Shown in pieces: positions 35,001 to 39,300 of a stretch of 56,419 nucleotides of DNA (position 1 is its first letter; every line of letters begins with the position of its first letter). Made by a program: the position numbers and the translations under genes. The notes beneath the pieces were generated by a model. It saw only the letters and a program-made list of their open reading frames with translations, did no database searches and was not told the origin of the DNA. This DNA comes from Phoronis australis (lineage: Eukaryota > Phoronida > Phoronidae), in NCBI GenBank assembly GCA_002633005.1, contig NMRA01000535.1, forward strand, positions 206,566 to 262,984, given 5' to 3'.

Positions 35001-37582
35001 TGTATCGTCATATAGTCACTCACCCTGTAGTCGCCAAGTAGTTGCCCAGTGTCTTCTGCCATGAGTAGAATATGCCCCCATTACCATGGGTCTTCTCCGA
35101 CAGAGTAAACACTCTCTGAAATCAAAAACGAATATTATGGAACTTTATCTAAGTAAATCAAACCAAGCAGTCACATAAAAATTGTTTTTTGCACTTTATT
35201 TATCAACAGTGATGCATTTGTTATGAACTTAACATAGCCAGAAACTGAAAGTGAAACTGGAGAACACAATTTTTATAAAGATCAAATAATTATATTTAAA
35301 AAAATTAAATATCTGTCACGTTGCTACATGTGCGAGCCCATATTCAACTAATATCCACAACAGGAATCTCCTGAACAATCAATCTGTAAGGACATGGCAG
35401 CAGTTGCAACTGTAAAAACGATGTGTTCTTGTAACAAGAACAATGCGCGCCCACGAATGCACTGCAAACAGTGTGCTTCTAGGGTTGTTTATTTGTATCA
35501 TAAACATGGCCACTAGATGGTGCAAAATATGTCGAATCCATCCAAAAAGAGGAACATGCCATTGTTTCTTTAATAGAAAGTTTACCAAATTTCATAAAAA
35601 TCTGTCTAGGAACTTCAGAGAAACAAAGGAAAACGAAAAAATGAAATTGTCACTAGGAGGCACAGCGTTTGTCATATCCATTGAAAGTTGTCGTCTGTTG
35701 TTAACTTCATATAAATAAACATACTAAATTTAATCAAGATCCTGCAGTGATTTTAGGAGATACAGCTACGGGGGCAAAACAAAACAAAACTGTCACTAGG
35801 AGGTGCCACAGTAGTCGAAGTCATCATCGTCAGCCGTCCTGTGGACACTAAGAATGTATACTCCAATTCTCGAAATCATCCTTAGAATGGTTTCAACTTT
35901 GGTTGATAGAGGGGTGGACGCAAAAAACAGACTCAAAAACAGCAAAAATGGCCACTATGTGGCACCAAAATACCTCGAATCCCCTGAAAACGGGAGAATA
36001 GCATCATCTCATCAACAGATGCCTATATTCCAAATTTCATGAAAATCCATTGAAGACCTTTGAAGATACAGAAGTAAATGTAAAAAACTAAAATTAAGGG
36101 GGCACACCTGTAGTCAGATCCATCTGATAGTCGTAGTCGTCCGTAGTCAACTTCATACAAATACACTTGCTAAATTTAGAAAAGATCCTGCAGAGGGACT
36201 AGGTGATACAGCCACGGGCGCAAAAAAGTTTTGTCAGCCGTCCTGTTCACAGTAGGAACATACATGCCAACTTTCAAGTACAGAGGCACACGTAAAATAT
36301 AAAATAGCCACTAGATTCATACTGGTACTCGGATCAGTCCAAACATTCGCTCATGCTGTCACATCCAGAAAGGAACACGTGTGCAAAATTTCATGAAGAT
36401 ACGTTAAAGGGTTTTGAAGATAGAGCGGCAGATGCCAGACAGAAGCCGCACGGACGCCGGATGGACGGAGTTGATGGCATAATGCATCCACATATAAATT
36501 TGTGGGTGCATTAAAAGTTATCAGTATTGCATGCCTGTTAAATATATTTTGCTATCTTTCCTTTCGGCAGTTGAGCACAGCTCAGTATGTCACATTTCAC
36601 CCTTAGCCATTGTATAGTACATGATAGCATGTTATTTGCATACAGAAGGCTAGAAAGGGTGTGGGCTACTGTAAATAGTGTTGGAAAATCAGATCTATTT
36701 ACTGACTAGAATGACTGATCTATGAGCATGCAATTTGCAATTGCACGTGGATGCTGTACATGTACAGGCTATGGCCAACTGGGATTGCTCAACAGATTTA
36801 TTTCTTGATTGATAAAATAAAGTGCACTTAATGTTTAAAGAAACAATTACCTGTGAATTAAACAATTACATTTTAATACACTGGTAAAACTCTCCCTTTC
36901 ATAGGTTACCTGACCAAAAGAACTGACCTTGGCCATTATAAAATATGACTGCCAAAGGATAATTTTTAAAATGTGGTCAAGTAAATTGCATTGGTAATAG
37001 GAATGACTTTATCTTAACTGCACGGAAAGGAGATAAAAAAGGACTATTTATTGGCAGAAAAGGGTCCAACCTTGCAGTGTTGAATTTTCTGGTTTTCAGT
37101 ATATTTTCACATGATAAAAGTTAATTGTCAGCCCTCAGCAAAGCAATCACTTGGCAAGTTACTCATCAGGCCCATCAGAGTGCAGTTAGTGGACCAAAAA
37201 AAGAAGTCTCTAGGCAAGCTACTGCCAATCACTCAAACCTGACCAAATCATTCAGATTCCTTGTCTAAGTGAGAAAACAAGCTCCCGTTTCCAGGCCGCT
37301 TGGAATGGCATGCATTCAACACAACAGGTACTGATAACTTGTTTCAGCCGCGAAATTTTCATAAGATATATTATCTACTCTCACACACAGTGAATCACTC
37401 AATCTTCTAATGCGATGTGAATCATTCATGTGTCTGGCTGTCACAATTTTTGGAACGAAGCGAAGACTGTGTAACCTGGTAAGTTGTCTAGGCCTATGTC
37501 ATAACAAGATGTGTTAAAAGTGAATATTTTATCTCGCCCCTTCTATGCAAAAACTGTGCATAGTTGATAAACAAACCTTCAT
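4921..37582 (-). CDS. WDR19: WDR19 / IFT144, intraflagellar transport complex A subunit (25 exons, 3' end off the window)
   Basis: Spliced gene read leftwards. Coding exons: 37577-37582, 35024-35115, 31664-31729, 30990-31115, 30214-30312, 29395-29608, 28295-28489, 27790-27881, 26946-27186, 23479-23593, 22788-22894, 21977-22096, 20388-20537, 19415-19562, 17710-17879, 16634-16769, 15816-15877, 14172-14282, 13159-13397, 9414-9489, 8494-8717, 7988-8077, 6437-6561, 5509-5618, 4921-5067. All introns are GT-AG and the phases join without a frameshift, giving 1087 codons. Residues 1 to about 640 are the WD40 beta-propellers. The rest is the TPR-like helical solenoid. The order and content match human WDR19 (1342 aa) up to the GMPK motif, so about 270 C-terminal residues including the cysteine-rich end lie beyond position 1. 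The family works in IFT-A, which drives retrograde transport in cilia and entry of membrane cargo; human mutations cause ciliopathies. The assignment is firm; only exon 1 is uncertain. Confidence 0.96.
5071..5325. repeat. Degenerate 50-53-bp minisatellite, about five copies
   Basis: Units share GGAAGGTATGATGCACTCAT and GATTAGAGAAATATCAACAG. The array starts in the pyrimidine tract of the exon 25 acceptor, so that tract is part of the first unit. Confidence 0.85.
5509..5618 (-). CDS. WDR19: WDR19 exon 24
   Basis: Encodes [20 protein letters not shown] then [11 protein letters not shown], matching human [20 protein letters not shown]. Acceptor cacag, donor GTAAGT. Intron 24 (5068-5508) is mostly a 50-53-bp minisatellite that starts at the exon 25 acceptor. 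Confidence 0.95.
5846..6215. repeat. 31-bp minisatellite, about 12 copies
   Basis: Unit around CAATGCAGTCAGTGTCATTT. Because 31 is not a multiple of three and the unit lacks stops on the plus strand, three overlapping open frames appear. None is a gene. Confidence 0.95.
6437..6561 (-). CDS. WDR19: WDR19 exon 23
   Basis: Encodes [20 protein letters not shown] then [20 protein letters not shown], matching human [20 protein letters not shown]. Acceptor ggcag, donor GTATAT, phase 1. Intron 23 (5619-6436) is largely a 31-bp minisatellite. Confidence 0.96.
7600..7803. repeat. 16-bp minisatellite, about 13 copies
   Basis: Unit GACCATGTCCACTGGT, almost invariant. It creates three artefactual minus-strand frames rich in Gly-His-Trp. 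Confidence 0.95.
7988..8077 (-). CDS. WDR19: WDR19 exon 22
   Basis: Encodes [20 protein letters not shown] then EGAKMVA, matching human [20 protein letters not shown]. Acceptor tttcag, donor GTATGT, phase 2. Intron 22 (6562-7987) holds a 16-bp minisatellite at 7600-7803. Confidence 0.95.
8494..8717 (-). CDS. WDR19: WDR19 exon 21
   Basis: Encodes [40 protein letters not shown] and [23 protein letters not shown] motifs nearly identical to human. Acceptor ttcag, donor GTATGG. Intron 21 (8078-8493) shows nothing distinctive. Confidence 0.97.
8786..8895. repeat. Short tandem repeat of about 42 bp, three copies
   Basis: Units share TGCTAACGTTACCCTACA followed by an AAG or AAGC spacer and GTTCACATG. 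Lies about 70 bp from the exon 21 acceptor. Confidence 0.75.
9414..9489 (-). CDS. WDR19: WDR19 exon 20
   Basis: Encodes [17 protein letters not shown] after GANMASKM, matching human PSRVLKRDCGAILENMK. Acceptor catcag, donor GTGTGT. Intron 20 (8718-9413) has a three-copy repeat of about 42 bp close to exon 21. Confidence 0.95.
9690..9885 (-). repeat. Possible degenerate tRNA-derived SINE
   Basis: On the minus strand GTGGCCTGGTTGATAAGTGC followed by GCTCGCTTT resembles the A-box half of tRNA-derived SINEs. A clear B box is missing, and the flank contains a small GGTCTG/CAGACC inverted repeat. Weak call. Confidence 0.3.
9926..12383. mobile_element. hAT-like non-autonomous element (about 2.46 kb)
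   Basis: Starts CAGGGCTCAAC and ends in the inverse of CAGGGCTCGA. Both ends continue with CAGGTCGCA-type words, typical of hAT termini. It is flanked by a 5-bp direct repeat TCATA (9921-9925 and 12384-12388). The left end includes a near-palindrome at about 9949-9968. Inside, 11320-11480 resembles a decayed left end of the TACCGTA family (CTCGGGTTAACG, then AAGCGCCCA-like words), so elements may be nested. No transposase frame was recognised. Confidence 0.7.
13159..13397 (-). CDS. WDR19: WDR19 exon 19
   Basis: Encodes [40 protein letters not shown] and [10 protein letters not shown], among the best conserved blocks of the family. There is a small insertion (DPDQR) relative to human. Acceptor ccacag, donor GTGAGG, phase 2. 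Intron 19 (9490-13158) holds a 2.46-kb hAT-like element. Confidence 0.97.
13625..13735. repeat. Short tandem repeat of about 26 bp, four copies
   Basis: Units share GTAGAGATGCCTTGTGCAGG or the ATG variant, followed by TTTTTG. Located in WDR19 intron 18. Confidence 0.8.
14172..14282 (-). CDS. WDR19: WDR19 exon 18
   Basis: Encodes [20 protein letters not shown] then PVAALE, matching human [20 protein letters not shown]. Acceptor ctcag, donor GTATGT. Intron 18 (13398-14171) has a four-copy repeat of about 26 bp at 13625-13735. Confidence 0.95.
15816..15877 (-). CDS. WDR19: WDR19 exon 17
   Basis: Encodes [20 protein letters not shown], matching human [20 protein letters not shown]. At 62 bp it is the smallest certain exon. 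Acceptor ttctag, donor GTATGT. Intron 17 (14283-15815) includes a stretch at about 15250-15380 rich in C-runs that I could not classify. Confidence 0.94.
16634..16769 (-). CDS. WDR19: WDR19 exon 16
   Basis: Encodes [20 protein letters not shown] then [10 protein letters not shown], opening the TPR-like solenoid (human [20 protein letters not shown]). Acceptor tttcag, donor GTACGG, phase 1. The junction codon with exon 17 gives Ser where human has Ala. Intron 16 (15878-16633) shows nothing distinctive. Confidence 0.92.
16975..17050. repeat. 3' fragment of the CTCF-motif dispersed repeat
   Basis: Carries the ACGGACGGATAGACAGG and GATGGCATAGTG words and a CATATAAAT segment matching the right end of the copy at 35449-36520. 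Confidence 0.55.
17130..17540. repeat. 25-28-bp minisatellite, about 15 copies
   Basis: Unit TATGCACATATCAGACTC plus AAACTTACAC, with or without an extra TAA. Open frames here are artefacts. Confidence 0.92.
17710..17879 (-). CDS. WDR19: WDR19 exon 15 (end of propellers)
   Basis: Encodes [40 protein letters not shown] and [11 protein letters not shown]. The first part matches human ILAGSTKVPFAHKPLLLYN and [20 protein letters not shown]. The linker after it is divergent. Acceptor ttgcag, donor GTACGT. Intron 15 (16770-17709) is dominated by a 25-28-bp minisatellite. Confidence 0.93.
18298..19115. repeat. Dispersed repeat with CTCF-like motifs, copy A
   Basis: Similar along its length and in the same orientation to 35449-36520. 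Shared landmarks are GTGTGCTTCTA, TTTCATAAAAATCTGTC, GATCCTGCAGTGA, GATACAGCTA and a final GTGGGTGCAT. Inside lie motifs close to CCACTAGRKGGC, the best at 18633-18644. The family is unknown to me. Confidence 0.8.
19236..19315. repeat. 10-bp tandem repeat, eight to nine copies
   Basis: Unit ATGCAACATG, uninterrupted. On the minus strand it gives an artefactual Cys/His/Met-rich frame. Confidence 0.92.
19415..19562 (-). CDS. WDR19: WDR19 exon 14
   Basis: Encodes [17 protein letters not shown] then [19 protein letters not shown], matching human [19 protein letters not shown]. Acceptor ctcag, donor GTAAGG, phase 1. Intron 14 (17880-19414) carries a 10-bp minisatellite and a CTCF-motif repeat copy (18298-19115). 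Confidence 0.94.
20190..20387. repeat. 15-16-bp minisatellite fused to the exon 13 donor
   Basis: Unit CACAATCAACATACAC and variants. On the minus strand each unit contains GTATGTTG, the same bases as the real exon 13 donor at its edge. Confidence 0.88.
20388..20537 (-). CDS. WDR19: WDR19 exon 13
   Basis: Encodes [20 protein letters not shown] then [18 protein letters not shown], matching human [20 protein letters not shown]. The donor GTATGT belongs to a short tandem repeat that fills the start of intron 13 (19563-20387), and a degenerate copy of the exon end sits at 20351-20371. Confidence 0.95.
20861..21835. mobile_element. hAT-like element with internal tRNA-like sequence (975 bp)
   Basis: Left end CATAGGCGGATTTAGG and right end, inverted, CAGTGGCGGATCTAGG, both continuing into long G/C runs. 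It is flanked by a 5-bp direct repeat ACTTG (20856-20860 and 21836-21840). CAGTGGCGGATC-type ends are common in non-autonomous hAT elements. No transposase frame is visible. Confidence 0.7.
21544..21608 (+). ncRNA. tRNA-related sequence with Pol III A and B boxes, not a functional tRNA
   Basis: TGGTGTAGTGGTAAC fits an internal A box and GAGTTCGAGTCTC a B box, at tRNA spacing, followed by a T run. The two acceptor-stem halves do not pair, so this is a tRNA-derived (SINE-like) piece inside the hAT-like element rather than a tRNA gene. Confidence 0.5.
21977..22096 (-). CDS. WDR19: WDR19 exon 12
   Basis: Encodes [20 protein letters not shown] then [13 protein letters not shown], matching human [20 protein letters not shown]. 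Acceptor tttcag, donor GTGAGT. Intron 12 (20538-21976) contains a hAT-like element (20861-21835) with an internal tRNA-like sequence. Confidence 0.95.
22788..22894 (-). CDS. WDR19: WDR19 exon 11
   Basis: Encodes [20 protein letters not shown] then NKIQLHI, matching human [20 protein letters not shown]. Acceptor tttcag, donor GTGAGT, phase 0. Intron 11 (22097-22787) is AT-rich and shows nothing distinctive. Confidence 0.95.
23479..23593 (-). CDS. WDR19: WDR19 exon 10
   Basis: Encodes [20 protein letters not shown] then [11 protein letters not shown], matching human [20 protein letters not shown]. Acceptor atccag, donor GTATTG, phase 1. Intron 10 (22895-23478) has no recognisable content. Confidence 0.95.
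24546..24870. repeat. 48-bp minisatellite, about seven copies
   Basis: Unit GACTACCGCTAGACTAGTGC plus TCAGATCCAGCAGTGRATAC and TGAGACAA. As 48 is a multiple of three, it yields an open minus-strand frame with a 16-residue period, which is an artefact. Confidence 0.95.
25288..25539. mobile_element. Short hAT-like element, copy 1
   Basis: Left CAGCTTGGAATGACC and inverted right GGGGCTTGGAATTTTCC resemble the ends of the element at 26295-26792. AATG flanks both sides. The interior is rich in AAAGAGGAAA. Boundaries are approximate. Confidence 0.5.
26072..26828. repeat. 15-17-bp minisatellite interrupted by a transposon
   Basis: Unit ACACTGGGACACACG or the ACATC variant at 26072-26294, resuming for two or three units at 26793-26828 after the hAT-like insertion. 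A single N lies at 26174. Repeated CVPSV-type minus-strand frames are artefacts. Confidence 0.9.
26295..26792. mobile_element. Short hAT-like element, copy 2 (498 bp), inside a minisatellite
   Basis: Left CAGGGCTTAGAATGAC and inverted right CAAGGCTTGGAATTTTC. The flanking ACGCTG / ACACTG pair fits a duplicated minisatellite target with one mismatch. No coding potential beyond short shadow frames. Confidence 0.6.
26946..27186 (-). CDS. WDR19: WDR19 exon 9
   Basis: Encodes [20 protein letters not shown], then [20 protein letters not shown] and [13 protein letters not shown], matching human second-propeller segments such as [20 protein letters not shown]. Acceptor ttccag, donor GTGAAT, phase 0. 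Intron 9 (23594-26945) is the largest coding-region gap. It holds a 48-bp minisatellite, a roughly 16-bp minisatellite and two hAT-like short elements. Confidence 0.96.
27237..27275. repeat. TG/TGCG microsatellite
   Basis: Interrupted TG dinucleotide run with GCGTGCGTGGG at its end, in WDR19 intron 8. Confidence 0.85.
27790..27881 (-). CDS. WDR19: WDR19 exon 8
   Basis: Encodes [19 protein letters not shown] then NKAASCGDN, matching human [19 protein letters not shown]. Acceptor ctgtag, donor GTGAGT, ends in phase 2. Intron 8 (27187-27789) carries a short TG microsatellite at 27237-27275 and one CTCF-like motif. Confidence 0.95.
28241..28280. repeat. Partial duplicate of the exon 7 donor junction
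   Basis: 40 bp matching 28288-28327 at 34 of 40 positions. It copies the last 33 bases of exon 7 and the donor, 47 bp into the intron. In the copy the donor GT is lost. Confidence 0.85.
28295..28489 (-). CDS. WDR19: WDR19 exon 7
   Basis: Encodes [14 protein letters not shown] through [20 protein letters not shown] and STHMKEIGQ, matching human [20 protein letters not shown]. Acceptor ctgcag, donor GTAGGA. The last 33 exon bases plus the donor are duplicated 47 bp away inside intron 7 (27882-28294), where the donor copy is destroyed. Confidence 0.96.
29395..29608 (-). CDS. WDR19: WDR19 exon 6
   Basis: Encodes [17 protein letters not shown] then [20 protein letters not shown], matching human KIPVLGKHTKRITCGCW and [20 protein letters not shown]. 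Ends in phase 0 at GDNT before donor GTGAGT. Intron 6 (28490-29394) is AT-rich with no recognisable content. Confidence 0.96.
29707..29957. repeat. 49-bp minisatellite, five copies
   Basis: Unit CAGCAATGTTGACAAAATTC, ACAACAGTGTGGACTGAGTG and ACTCTTGCC, nearly invariant, about 100 bp from the exon 6 acceptor. Confidence 0.95.
30073..30213. repeat. 27-bp minisatellite starting at the exon 5 donor
   Basis: Five copies of GATTCAGGGAGCACTTTAAC plus ACATACA or ATGTGCA. The first unit, next to exon 5, has TTTAC where the others have TTTAAC or TTTAAA, which creates the GTAAAT donor on the minus strand. Confidence 0.92.
30214..30312 (-). CDS. WDR19: WDR19 exon 5
   Basis: Encodes [10 protein letters not shown] then [19 protein letters not shown], nearly identical to human [19 protein letters not shown]. 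The donor GTAAAT is the first copy of a 27-bp minisatellite that continues into intron 5 (29609-30213), which also holds a 49-bp minisatellite. Confidence 0.95.
30694..30831. repeat. 71-bp direct duplication
   Basis: CAGTATGTGATCAGGATTAG through AAAATAGAC at 30694-30764 is repeated at 30765-30831 with a small deletion, in WDR19 intron 4. Confidence 0.9.
30990..31115 (-). CDS. WDR19: WDR19 exon 4
   Basis: Encodes [13 protein letters not shown], followed by [19 protein letters not shown], which matches the human IYLWDANTNKTSQLDNGMR repeat. Acceptor cttcag, donor GTGAGA. Intron 4 (30313-30989) contains a 71-bp direct duplication at 30694-30831. Confidence 0.94.
31664..31729 (-). CDS. WDR19: WDR19 exon 3
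   Basis: Encodes [20 protein letters not shown], aligned to human [20 protein letters not shown] in the first WD40 propeller. Acceptor ttgcag, donor GTAATG. Intron 3 (31116-31663) shows nothing distinctive. Confidence 0.93.
31762..31989. repeat. 38-bp minisatellite, six copies
   Basis: Unit TGATTTACTGCTACTGAAAG plus GTCACAGCGCTGGCGCCA, starting about 33 bp from the exon 3 acceptor. Confidence 0.93.
32203..34642. mobile_element. TACCGTA-ended DNA element, copy 2 (2.44 kb)
   Basis: Perfect 26-bp terminal inverted repeats at 32203-32228 and 34617-34642, beginning TACCGTAATCGTTCGGGTTA; the outer TA may be a target duplication. Just inside each end lies an array of TTAACCGCCCA / TTAAGCGCCCA words (32221-32400 and 34450-34620). 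These arrays are in the same orientation, so the ends also carry direct subterminal repeats of about 100 bp. The small internal frames resemble no protein I know. Lies in WDR19 intron 2. Confidence 0.8.
35024..35115 (-). CDS. WDR19: WDR19 exon 2 (first propeller strand)
   Basis: Begins RVFTLSEKT and contains [14 protein letters not shown], matching human RIFSLLEKT and AWQKTSGNYLAVTG. Acceptor tttcag, donor GTGAGT, ends in phase 2. Intron 2 (31730-35023) holds a 38-bp minisatellite next to exon 3 and a 2.44-kb TACCGTA-ended element (32203-34642). Confidence 0.93.
35449..36520. repeat. Dispersed repeat with CTCF-like motifs, copy B
   Basis: Longer copy of the family at 18298-19115, in WDR19 intron 1. 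CTCF-like words include CCACTAGATGGTGC (35510-35523), TCACTAGGAGGCAC (35650-35663) and TCACTAGGAGGTGCC (35793-35807). Frames inside are not genes. Confidence 0.8.
37577..37582 (-). CDS. WDR19: WDR19 proposed coding exon 1 (Met-Lys)
   Basis: Exon 2 opens in phase 0 at the residue equivalent to human Arg3, so exon 1 only has to supply ATG plus one codon. The minus strand here reads ATG AAG followed by a GTTTGT donor. There is an A at -3 and an in-frame TAA two codons upstream. It is the only ATG-AAG/A-GT arrangement I found between exon 2 and BOK. The donor is weak, so the start is inferred. Intron 1 (35116-37576) contains a long CTCF-motif repeat at 35449-36520 and otherwise nothing I recognise. 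Confidence 0.5.
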
Positions 37583-38286
37583 ATTTTACACAATCGCCCA
37601 GAAACGTCTCGACAAAGAAAACCAACTAGTAAATATTATCCGTTCGAATTTGGCTTCCCTGGCAATGGATCGGAATGTTGCGCATGCGTTTACCACTTCC
37701 TTTTGTTTATTTCCTCCAATAAGTGGGTCATGTCACCCGCTCACCGCAGAGTCAATTTTTCAAGAGGTATTGTTCACACGGCTACGTGCTTTCGATCTCA
37801 ATATAGCATTCACTTCAAATTAATTAGACTTCGTTTCCCTCCCACATTTAACAAAGTTACAGAATCTATCTTCCGGCTCCATAAAACAGTCTGTGTCGTC
37901 GGTTAACAAATCGGTCCAGGAATAAGATCTGGTCATAAGTCAAGCCAAGGTCAGGATTTTGGTGTATGTCTCTAGAGGTGACTGTTAGACTTGGTAATAC
38001 CTCGGGAGCAAGTGCGAATTAACAATGTGATTATCTGGTGTTACCTGGTAAGGTCAAAATACCGTCATTTTGGAAAGAGTCAATGATATCCGGAGGGAAC
38101 GTCTGTTGACTGTTGTACAGTATCGCATCCAAATCTTGAAGATCTAGTTCCAGGCAATTTTGAGGAAAAGCAATTGGATACTAAAGAAGTCAGTACAGTA
38201 ACCTAAGTATAAGGCAAACCAGGAGGCAGGTCCAGAAGGTTAATTGCTTTTAACCAGACTTGAGTGCTCAGCTTATTTCCTAACAG
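37583..38286. promoter_or_regulatory. Shared WDR19/BOK intergenic promoter region
   Basis: The interval between the divergent WDR19 and BOK starts. Visible motifs: an NRF1-like core TTGCGCATGCGT at 37679-37690, an ETS-like CACTTCC (GGAAGTG on the minus strand) at about 37694-37700, and a CCAAT at about 37717. There is no clear TATA box. NRF1, ETS and CCAAT motifs are typical of divergent housekeeping promoters. The function is inferred from layout plus motifs. Confidence 0.5.
38271..38286 (+). promoter_or_regulatory. 3' splice acceptor in the BOK 5' UTR
   Basis: A pyrimidine-rich run ending in CAG lies 16 bp before the BOK ATG. It predicts a spliced 5' UTR, as for many genes with a single coding exon. 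Good candidate donors (CTG/GTAAGG and CTG/GTAAGT) occur at 38048 and 37479. Transcript data would decide. Confidence 0.6.
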
Positions 38287-38302
38287 ATGTGAGGCATTTA
38301 CC

Positions 38303-38947
38303 ATGGATACAATAAAAGGAGCAGTGTCTCAAATTAGGTCTGATTTTGCCATGATGTGGACATGGCGATCAGAAGCACAAAGTGCAGAATTCACAACTGA
38401 TGATGTCATTAAGCAAGCCAGAACCTTGTGCAAGGATTATGTGAATGAACGACTGAAAAGGAGTAATTTACATACTAAAAAGCTTGCTCTTGTCACCCAT
38501 GAACCTAACGAAATTGAAAAGCAGTTATTTTCGGTGGGACAACAGTTTGAGAACGTCCACCAGGACATATATCTAGAAGTGTCTTCACATTTGAAAATGA
38601 CAATGTCTTCCGAGGCTAATGTAAAGAAGGCCTTTGATGCTGTCAGTCATCAACTTTTCAAATCGCCGGTTACCTGGGGAAAGGTGGTTTCGTTGTTTGC
38701 CCTCGCTGGTGTGTTTGCGGCAGATTGTGTAAGACAAGGTCATGGGGATTTTGTGTACACCATAGTAGAGTGCTTTGTGGATTGCATAAACCAGTATGCA
38801 GCTGACTGGATCTTTGAACAGGGTGGTTGGATCGCTTTTGTTACACGATACCAACCTAAAACACGACGAATAGTTGTTTGGACCCTGAGTGCATTGGGCA
38901 TAATTGTTGGTTTCTCTGGAACACTTTTTTTGACATTACATGTCTGA
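38303..38947 (+). CDS. BOK: BOK-type Bcl-2 family protein (apoptosis regulator), intronless coding region
   Basis: A 214-codon reading frame (human BOK is 212 aa). The start at 38303 has a perfect Kozak context and lies just after a splice acceptor, so an upstream in-frame ATG at 38264 is intronic. Visible family blocks: a BH4-like region and helix 1 around 31-55; a BH3 region around 71-87 with L75 and G79 but Gln at 80 where the usual Asp sits; BH1 TWGKVVSLFALAGVFAADCV (124-143), nearly the BOK-specific TWGKVVSLYAVAAGLAVDCV; BH2 WIFEQGGWIAFV (169-180); a hydrophobic tail anchor at 191-212. In vertebrates BOK is a multidomain pro-apoptotic effector at ER and mitochondrial membranes, unusual in resisting Bcl-2/Bcl-xL control. 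The gene is head-to-head with WDR19. BAX/BAK-like assignment is less likely because the BH1 match to BOK is so specific. Activity here is inferred. Confidence 0.93.
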   Translation: MDTIKGAVSQIRSDFAMMWTWRSEAQSAEFTTDDVIKQARTLCKDYVNERLKRSNLHTKKLALVTHEPNEIEKQLFSVGQQFENVHQDIYLEVSSHLKMTMSSEANVKKAFDAVSHQLFKSPVTWGKVVSLFALAGVFAADCVRQGHGDFVYTIVECFVDCINQYAADWIFEQGGWIAFVTRYQPKTRRIVVWTLSALGIIVGFSGTLFLTLHV

Positions 38948-39291
38948 TTTAAAATTGTGACATTGTGTTTCTTTTCTGATATTGGCCCTTCGCCATTATT
39001 GCATCAAAATTGATTGTAGTACAAATGGAAAACGTTAAGTAATCTCTGAATGAATCCACGGATTTTATTCATTATTGGGTTAATGACCCTAAAAAATCCC
39101 TACATTGTTCAGAAGTGAGCTCTGTTACAATGGACTTTCAGTTCTAGATCTTTTTGTCCTGCTGTTTTGGTTTAGGTTGTTTTGTCTGTTGCTAAAAGCA
39201 TCATTGTTTTGAGACAAAAATGCATTTTTGGCATAATTGGTGGATGGGATAGATTTTTCAAAGTTATTAGCTTTGACCAGAGCTATAAAAC

Positions 39292-39297
39292 AATAAA
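39292..39297 (+). terminator. Candidate polyadenylation signal AATAAA for BOK
   Basis: First canonical AATAAA after the BOK stop codon, about 345 bp downstream. It would give a short 3' UTR. A longer 3' UTR cannot be excluded. Confidence 0.5.
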
Positions 39298-39300
39298 ATC

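Noticed and set aside
38264-38302. Upstream in-frame ATG extending BOK by 13 residues
   Set aside because: It precedes a clear splice acceptor at 38286 and has a poor start context; the ATG at 38303 has a perfect one.
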